Positions 62,757 through 64,000 of a DNA stretch of 64,000 nucleotides are shown in pieces. The notes beneath the pieces are model-generated. The model made no database searches. It was given only the letters and a program-made list of their open reading frames with translations, and had not been told where the DNA came from. The stretch's first letter is position 1. Every line of letters starts with the position of its first letter. The stretch spans positions 22,454,673-22,518,672 of the forward strand of contig CM033115.1 of NCBI GenBank assembly GCA_019321725.1, in the 5' to 3' direction. The stretch comes from Paulownia fortunei. Lineage: Eukaryota; Streptophyta; Magnoliopsida; Lamiales; Paulowniaceae. A program made the translations under genes and the position numbers.

Positions 62757-63795
62757 GGATGGATTTTTAGTATATGAATTTTTTGTTTGTAAAGTTTGAT
62801 TATTATGGTAAGTGAAAGTTTCAAGGGAAAATAAGCAGCTTATTTGACTTCAATAAGCCTTATATTTTAATTTGTTTATTACTGATAATTGTTTTAACTA
62901 TTAATATTTTTTGTTTATTTTATTTTTTCATAATAAGGAAATATTTCATTAGTATTTACAATTGATAGAAAATCTTAAGCAACATTTAAATCAAATGTTT
63001 ATTTCATTTGATGAAGTGATACGTGACAATTTGTTAGTCAACATAACATGTTTTATTACCAATACTCATCTTACCTTTTTATTTTGATGGGCATATGATC
63101 GATTAGAGAGAGAAGGAAAGTACAAAAAAAAAAATGGGAAAAAGAAAAAACCTCTTATACCAATAACAATTTGTTTTTTTGGTTTTACCTCATTGGTAAG
63201 AGTTAGAAGATTAGGTTGAAGTTAAATTGGAGTGGTTTTGAGTCTTTTGACATTTGGCATGAATTTATTGTCCTTTGTCTGAAAGAGTTCGTGGATTAGG
63301 TAGATGCCAACTCTTGTTTTCTTGCTTTTCGTCAGAATACTGAGCTTGGAAATAACAAGACAAGAAGTTGCCCTTGAGGGCTACTCTCAAATTGGTAAAG
63401 CAATTTCAACTTTGGACTTTACCAATTTGGTAAGACATGAAAAGAAACGAAAATCCAATATGTCCATCACACCTTGTCTGAATATCAACTCCCAATAGGC
63501 TGAGTGGTAACATTCAAAATTAAGAATAAATAGTACCCATTTCTTTTTTGGTTACCATAAAGTAAACTCAACTTCAACATAAATCAAGAAAAGTTCTTGA
63601 ATAAAGAAAATCGAGACCAAAATCTCCACACTATTGTGCTCTTTCACAAAAACTCTGATCAAAACGATGTGGAAGTGAAGCCTGCATGCACAAAAATACG
63701 TCGTCCCTGTGCTCGTGTATCAAGGGCTTATGCTCATTATCGATTTGGTTCCTTCGGAAATTAAAGCTAAAAGCCTAGCATTTAGTTAACATCAG
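62757..63795. other. Intergenic region between the PDI gene and the VMA21-like gene
   Basis: This about 1 kb of AT-rich sequence lies between the PDI start and the stop of the next minus-strand gene. It should include the PDI promoter and the 3' UTR of the VMA21-like gene. No coding signal is visible. Confidence 0.6.
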
Positions 63796-64000
63796 CTATT
63801 CTTGTTTTGCACGGTCCGATGATGAGTCCACTTCAGATGGTCCAGACTGCTTTATGCTAGCCTTTGCATCTGCTAGGAATTTAGGATCTGGCTCATGTTT
63901 GTCTGAGGGCTCTTTCATGGCTGAGTAGATGTAGAATGCTATAACCACATTGACAGAGATGACCGCAATGATTCCACTCCACAGTGTAATGGACTCGGGA
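63796..64000 (-). CDS. VMA21-like V-ATPase assembly factor, C-terminal exon (partial)
   Basis: The exon runs off the right edge. Read on the minus strand it encodes 67 codons and a TAG stop (63798..63796). It begins with a membrane helix, SITLWSGIIAVISVNVVIAF, followed by YIYSAMKEP, DKHEPDPKFLADAKASI and a hydrophilic Ser/Asp-rich tail. This resembles the second transmembrane segment and tail of plant VMA21-domain proteins, small ER membrane factors that help assemble the Vo sector of the vacuolar proton ATPase. The N-terminal half, including the first membrane helix, lies outside the window, so the call depends on one segment only. The ending DRAKQE does not keep a clear dilysine retrieval signal. 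Confidence 0.65.
   Translation of the reverse strand, partial: PESITLWSGIIAVISVNVVIAFYIYSAMKEPSDKHEPDPKFLADAKASIKQSGPSEVDSSSDRAKQE

Overview
The window is nuclear DNA from a flowering plant, almost certainly a core eudicot. The evidence is AT-rich intergenic DNA, many GT-AG introns, nucleus-encoded plastid and ER proteins, a decayed plant LTR retrotransposon, and proteins that match Arabidopsis families along most of their length. The species cannot be named from sequence alone.

Layout from left to right. (1) The first coding exon of plastid ribosomal protein bL21c (minus), with the rest of the gene off the left edge. (2) A broken C-terminal piece of a calcium-dependent protein kinase (minus). 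(3) Two tandem three-exon genes for small secreted or luminal proteins made of a signal peptide plus an Inhibitor_I9 (subtilase propeptide-like) domain, like Arabidopsis SPI-1 (minus). (4) A ten-exon bromodomain AAA ATPase of the ATAD2/Yta7 type (plus). (5) An ABCG25-type half-size ABC transporter (minus) with a one-base frameshift in the nucleotide-binding domain. (6) About 8.5 kb of gene-poor DNA holding a decayed Gypsy-like LTR element with gag remnants and two tandem-repeat arrays. (7) An intronless DUF688-type protein (plus). (8) Proteasome subunit alpha-4/PAC1, with one coding exon and a 1.9 kb intron in its 5' UTR (plus). (9) A twelve-exon RGP1 homologue, a partner in the Rab6/Ypt6 exchange factor (plus). 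(10) A PA-TM-RING (RMR-type) receptor/E3 protein (plus). (11) Cytosolic phenylalanyl-tRNA synthetase beta subunit with 19 coding exons (minus). (12) A membrane-anchored PDI of the PDIL5-2 type (minus). (13) The last exon of a VMA21-like V-ATPase assembly factor, running off the right edge (minus).

The multi-exon models were built by hand from splice signals. Every complete model closes in frame, with ABCG25 the one exception. The genes are ordinary housekeeping, trafficking, translation and proteostasis genes and do not form a functional cluster. Their order resembles part of Arabidopsis chromosome 1 (SPI-1, ABCG25 and RMR2 are AT1G71950, AT1G71960 and AT1G71980). I found no previously undescribed system. 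The points most worth a second look are the ABCG25 frameshift, the divergence of the two I9-domain inhibitors, the CDPK fragment, and several local duplications that copied splice-site regions.
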